From the NCBI RefSeq assembly GCF_024713975.1, contig NC_091094.1, positions 24,824,501 to 24,888,500 of the forward strand: a stretch of 64,000 bases of DNA, read 5' to 3'. Source of the DNA: Paralichthys olivaceus (taxonomy: Eukaryota; Chordata; Actinopteri; Pleuronectiformes; Paralichthyidae). A program made the translations under genes and the position numbers. The notes beneath the pieces were generated by a model. The model saw only the letters and a list, made by a program, of their open reading frames with translations, searched no databases and was not told the DNA's origin. Positions 60,251 through 64,000 of the stretch are shown in pieces (position 1 is the stretch's first letter; each line of letters begins with the position of its first letter).

Positions 60251-62199
60251 TACATGGAATAAAAGCACAAAAGTAAAAGTCCATTAAAACATCAATGTTT
60301 TTAACCATTAAAGTGTCAAACTCTCGCGTCCCCTTCTTAATTTGTATTTCCTTTCCTTCTTTGTTGTTGTTTTCATTTATGTATTCATTGTTGATCTTTA
60401 TTCTGTTAGACTTCCTCGATATATAATTTACATGTGACAGTGTATGCCCATTTATCTTTCTGTTTAATGCCTATAATAAAGGTTGTTGAAAAATAAATAC
60501 AATAAATAAAATTATTTATGTCATCACCCCTAAATATTCACATTCATCTGTCATTAAGTGAAGTGAAACGAAGAGTAACATTAATTTGCGAAGGTTATAT
60601 GTTTGCAACACAAGGCAAAGTCACTGGATGACCATGTGTCAGTTTAGAGTTTCAGATTTATATTTTGTCATCTCGATTTGATTTGAGTCCATCAAGTCCA
60701 TACGCAAATACATAGTAATTTAGCGCCGCCTGCTGGTGGAAGTAGTCTGTGACAAGTAACAGGTGCATTCTATTCATAGAGTGTATATAAAGAGATTCTA
60801 TTTCTATCTACACTTCAAGGTTATATTCTATATATAAGAGTTTTATTTGTCATGTACAAGTTAACACAGGGTCAACAATACAAAGTGTTGGAAGACAAGA
60901 AGCAGGTCAGCGCAGCAGTAATTGGTGAAATAATCAAATTTAAAGAAAACAAATTAGAAAGAGTGTAATATAAAAAAATAAAATACAATACTAAAAATGA
61001 TATACATTCAAATATGCAGTGTGACAGTCAAGGTTGCAAATATATAGTGACAGTAGTAAACTGTATAGGAATATGTTTGTATTGTCCAGAGGTGAGTGAG
61101 AAAAAAAACTACAAACACCATGGACATGGACCATGGGAAAAAACTCAAAAAAACTGTATTGTATTTTTCTGTTCAAGTAGAATTAGCATTGTACTTTCCT
61201 AAAGTTCAGGGATTCAAGGCAGATGAAAACAGGCGAGGCAGAGTGATCCTGACTTTTAGACCCTGATATGTGTCTCTAAAATCACTGGTTCCAACAGTTC
61301 TCATATTGTGGTTCTAAAGCATCTGTACTCAGACTCTCTGTTAAAAAAATCTGATGTCTTAGGTCCAAACCGAGATGACCCTGATATCATTATCATTCAG
61401 ATTTTAGATAACCCCTTTCTAAACCACAGCAGATATTTTGGACTGTGAGTTTCACATGTCCTTGTGACAAATACACTGATCTTTATGTATGAAAAAGGTG
61501 GACTGCCCCTTTCAGAAAATCTAACTAAAACAATCTCAGCAGCTTTTGAACTAATCTGTAGCTCTTGGTATTATCTGTTTCTTTAGATTATTAGTTATAA
61601 GTTATTTCTTTAACATATGCAGTGCCATAGCCAGGAGTTTAGAAGCACCAGTACCACCCTACTCCCTGAAAGCATTATCACTGACCACCAACAAAACCAG
61701 TATTTTTTTATTTTTCACATTTAATCCTACAGTAACTCATTTTGTTTCTTTGGTATAGTCGAATCAATGAACCTGTGAACAAACATATTGCTTATTAAAG
61801 ACATCCAGCAGATGTACAGAGCAACATTAGCATTTATCTGGAGTTACATTTCTTGTTTCCTGAGGATCAATAATCTCTTTCTGTTAGCTGTGTTACCTCC
61901 ACCCCTGTAATATCTCGATTTGTAATGCTCACTAGCTTCACTAGCTAACCTCTTTCATGTAGACTTACTCATTGCTTTTTAATCACACCCTCAATCTTGT
62001 TTCTGAAATAGAAATTTAAATATATGTAATGTCCCCAGGTCCTCTTCTGTCTGACCATTTTGACTTATGTTTGAATTTACAATGCTGGGCTACATAGAAT
62101 ATGGGGGGAGGTTTTTTTATTGCAGTCGATGTCTATCAGATAATCAAATTGAGTGAAATATTGTTTGTTGTTTTTCAGTTGTTATTAACTCCATTGCTG

Positions 62200-62420
62200 G
62201 GTAAATAACAATTGGGTGAGAGGTGGGGTAGACTCTGGACAGGTCACCAGTGTATCACAGAGCTGACATAGAGACAAACAAACCTACGGTCACTTTAGAG
62301 ACTCCAGTTATAAGCTGCATGTCCTTGTGGGTTTTCTCTGGGTACTCTGACTTCCAGAGACACAGAGAGGTTACAACGTCAAGTTCAAACCCTTCTTGAT
62401 ATGAGGCTAACTACTGCCTC
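62200..62420 (+). repeat. Degenerate LINE-related repeat
   Basis: Reads GACTCTGGACAGGTCACCAG, TATCACAGAGC, AGAGACAAACAAACCTACGG and TGCATGTCCTT in an order familiar from a very common fish repeat. Confidence 0.65.
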
Positions 62421-62699
62421 ATACCACCCCCATTCTGCAAAGTGCAGAGATACACATTTGATTCAATGTTTTTGTAAAAAGTCTTGGTTATAGCAGCCTA
62501 ATAATTTGAACATTATATTTTCCACAAGGGCACTTGCTTTTGTAACCTCTTTAGGATCTTTCCCAGAATAAAAACTGACATTATCAGGGTCAGCATACAT
62601 CATCGGGACCAAAGCTCAGTACTGATGAGACCAAACTTAATGAGGATAGCTGTTCAAACTCATGTGTGTGTCCAGCTGTTAACACAGTCACATTATGGG

Positions 62700-62950
62700 G
62701 CTTCTCTTCCATATGGGGACAGAAAGCAATGGTAATGTAAAACATTACATTTGACATTTTAAGGAAGAAGAATGTTTTATGTATGAATGTTTCAAGGTTA
62801 GGTTTAGGTTAAGGTTAGGTTAAGGTTAGGCAAGTAGTAACTATGGTTATCCTTGGAGTAAGTCTCCAGGACATCATTGTAAGTCCATGTAATGTCCTCT
62901 GAAGTCACAGAGACACTGTTCTGTGTGTGTGTGTGTATGTGTGTGTACAT
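62700..62950 (+). repeat. Repeat with GGTTAGG run and (GT)n tail
   Basis: An imperfect GGTTAGGTTTAGGTTAAGG run at about 62796-62832 is followed by a (GT)n stretch near 62918-62946. The combination is a common fish intergenic repeat rather than a telomere. Confidence 0.65.
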
Positions 62951-63425
62951 AGAGCGTATTTAGTTAGAACAATAGTCAGAGAAGTATTACAAACAGAGGA
63001 GGAGAGAAGCACATATATTAGCTATGACTCTACTTAATCTGACTCACAGTAGATATTGGCCAATACATTTTTTTTCACATTGTGTTTCACATTTGTTTAA
63101 TTTAGTTGTCAGTAAAATTATAAGCCTCAGGTTAATTTTCATGAGTTTTGACCATATCTACAAAAAAAAAGATTTTTAACAATTAAGCTGTGTCAGGAGG
63201 TTGGGGACGGAATGATCCCAGGTTCATTCAGTGTAGCCGTGAATAGTGAATAGTCAGTCAAATGAGATATGAAGGGTAAACCTTGGGGTGGAACTATTAG
63301 TCATTTCATTATTGTGAGAAGCAGATGTGTCAACAGTGACCAACTCAGCAAACAACTCGTCAGAGAGAGGATGAGGCAATCTTTTAATATGTCAGTGTTC
63401 CAGGGGAGAAACATATGATTCAAAA

Positions 63426-63830
63426 GGATAGTTCACCCAAAAATGAAAATTCATTCATCATCTACTTACCAACAGGACCAGTGCATGCACTTCTGCCGCT
63501 CTAGGTTTAGAGGAAATTAAATACCGCCCCTCTATTTGCAAGGTACCAAACCAGAAAGTCAGTGAGTCACCACTATGCAGTTTGAAGTATTTGAGTCAGC
63601 AAAACACTTTCAGGGGTAAACAGTGCTGCAGCCAAAGGCAATATAATTAAAGACATTAGTGACTTAACCTCAGACGTAATAAAACAACTGAAAAAACATC
63701 ACATGCCTCCATACTGCTCGTGTGGTGTCATCCAAGTGTCCGTAAGCCCCAACATTCATATTTGACTTGAAATGGCGTCATTTACACCAGGACTTTAGCC
63801 TAAATGTCCTCTGTTATCCTCCTCTGGAGC
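63426..63830. mobile_element. MITE family A, second copy
   Basis: Begins AGGATAGTTCACCCAAAAAT. Internally it carries, inverted, the TTTACCCCTGAAA block of the copy at 15879-16134. The left TTAA is lost and the right end is not clear. Confidence 0.65.
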
Positions 63831-64000
63831 CTCGTTCACGCATGGGTCAAAGTCAAATTTATTGTCAATTTCTTCACACATACCAGACATACAAAGGAAT
63901 TGAAATTGCGTTCCTAACTATCCCACGGTGAAGACAAGACAAGACATTTCCTAACAAAATAACAGTAAAGTGCACAGGCACAACAAATGAAGACAGATGT

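Larger units (their letters stand above)
60251..64000. other. Region upstream of txnrd3, no gene seen
   Basis: AT-rich with several repeats: retroposon-like ends with a TTTATTTGTCA or TTTATTGTCA block at about 60838-61100 and 63842-63960, a degenerate repeat at 62200-62420, a GGTTAGG-rich repeat at 62700-62950 and a MITE family A copy from 63426. No coding exon is supported. Confidence 0.6.

Noticed and set aside
59971..60262. Three overlapping + strand frames at the txnrd3 promoter
   Set aside because: CpG-rich DNA has few stop codons; the frames lack motifs and contradict one another.
62790..62835. Possible interstitial telomere repeat
   Set aside because: The units vary (GGTTAGG, GGTTTAGG, GGTTAAGG) and sit in a common fish intergenic repeat; not (TTAGGG)n.

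Overview
The window is vertebrate nuclear DNA, most likely from a ray-finned fish of the percomorph group. Small coding exons are separated by long AT-rich introns. There are many (CA)n microsatellites and several dispersed repeat families typical of teleosts. Three genes can be rebuilt exon by exon: slc41a3 (+), chst13 (-) and txnrd3 (-). Their human counterparts all lie on 3q21, so this looks like a conserved synteny block.

Layout: (1) 1-756 is the 3' end of an unrecognised + strand gene that encodes a 27-residue tandem repeat. (2) 5403-15524 is slc41a3, a two-repeat MgtE-type cation transporter with ten coding exons seen (429 aa); an upstream exon may be missing. (3) 15525-18674 is the gap between the converging slc41a3 and chst13 genes and holds a MITE, a minisatellite and a hairpin. 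(4) 18675-36639 is chst13, a Golgi chondroitin 4-O-sulfotransferase with three coding exons (339 aa) and introns of about 11 kb and 5.9 kb. (5) 36640-48161 is gene-poor sequence between chst13 and txnrd3. (6) 48162-59870 is txnrd3, thioredoxin-glutathione reductase, complete in 16 coding exons (602 aa); its penultimate codon is an in-frame UGA read as selenocysteine, and a SECIS-like fold lies in its 3' UTR. (7) 59871-64000 is a GC-rich txnrd3 promoter followed by repeats.

The genes do not form a pathway. One moves Mg2+-type cations across membranes, one sulfates chondroitin in the Golgi, and one is a selenoenzyme that reduces thioredoxin and glutathione. They are neighbours by ancestry rather than by function.

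I found no new biochemical system. The most useful leads are the recoded UGA with its unusual SECIS candidate, a CA repeat touching a txnrd3 splice donor, a Harbinger relic with an intact target-site duplication, two MITE families flanked by TTAA, a nested retroposon with a clear target-site duplication, and several small unassigned open frames. Exon borders were read by eye from splice signals, frame and family similarity; no alignment was run.
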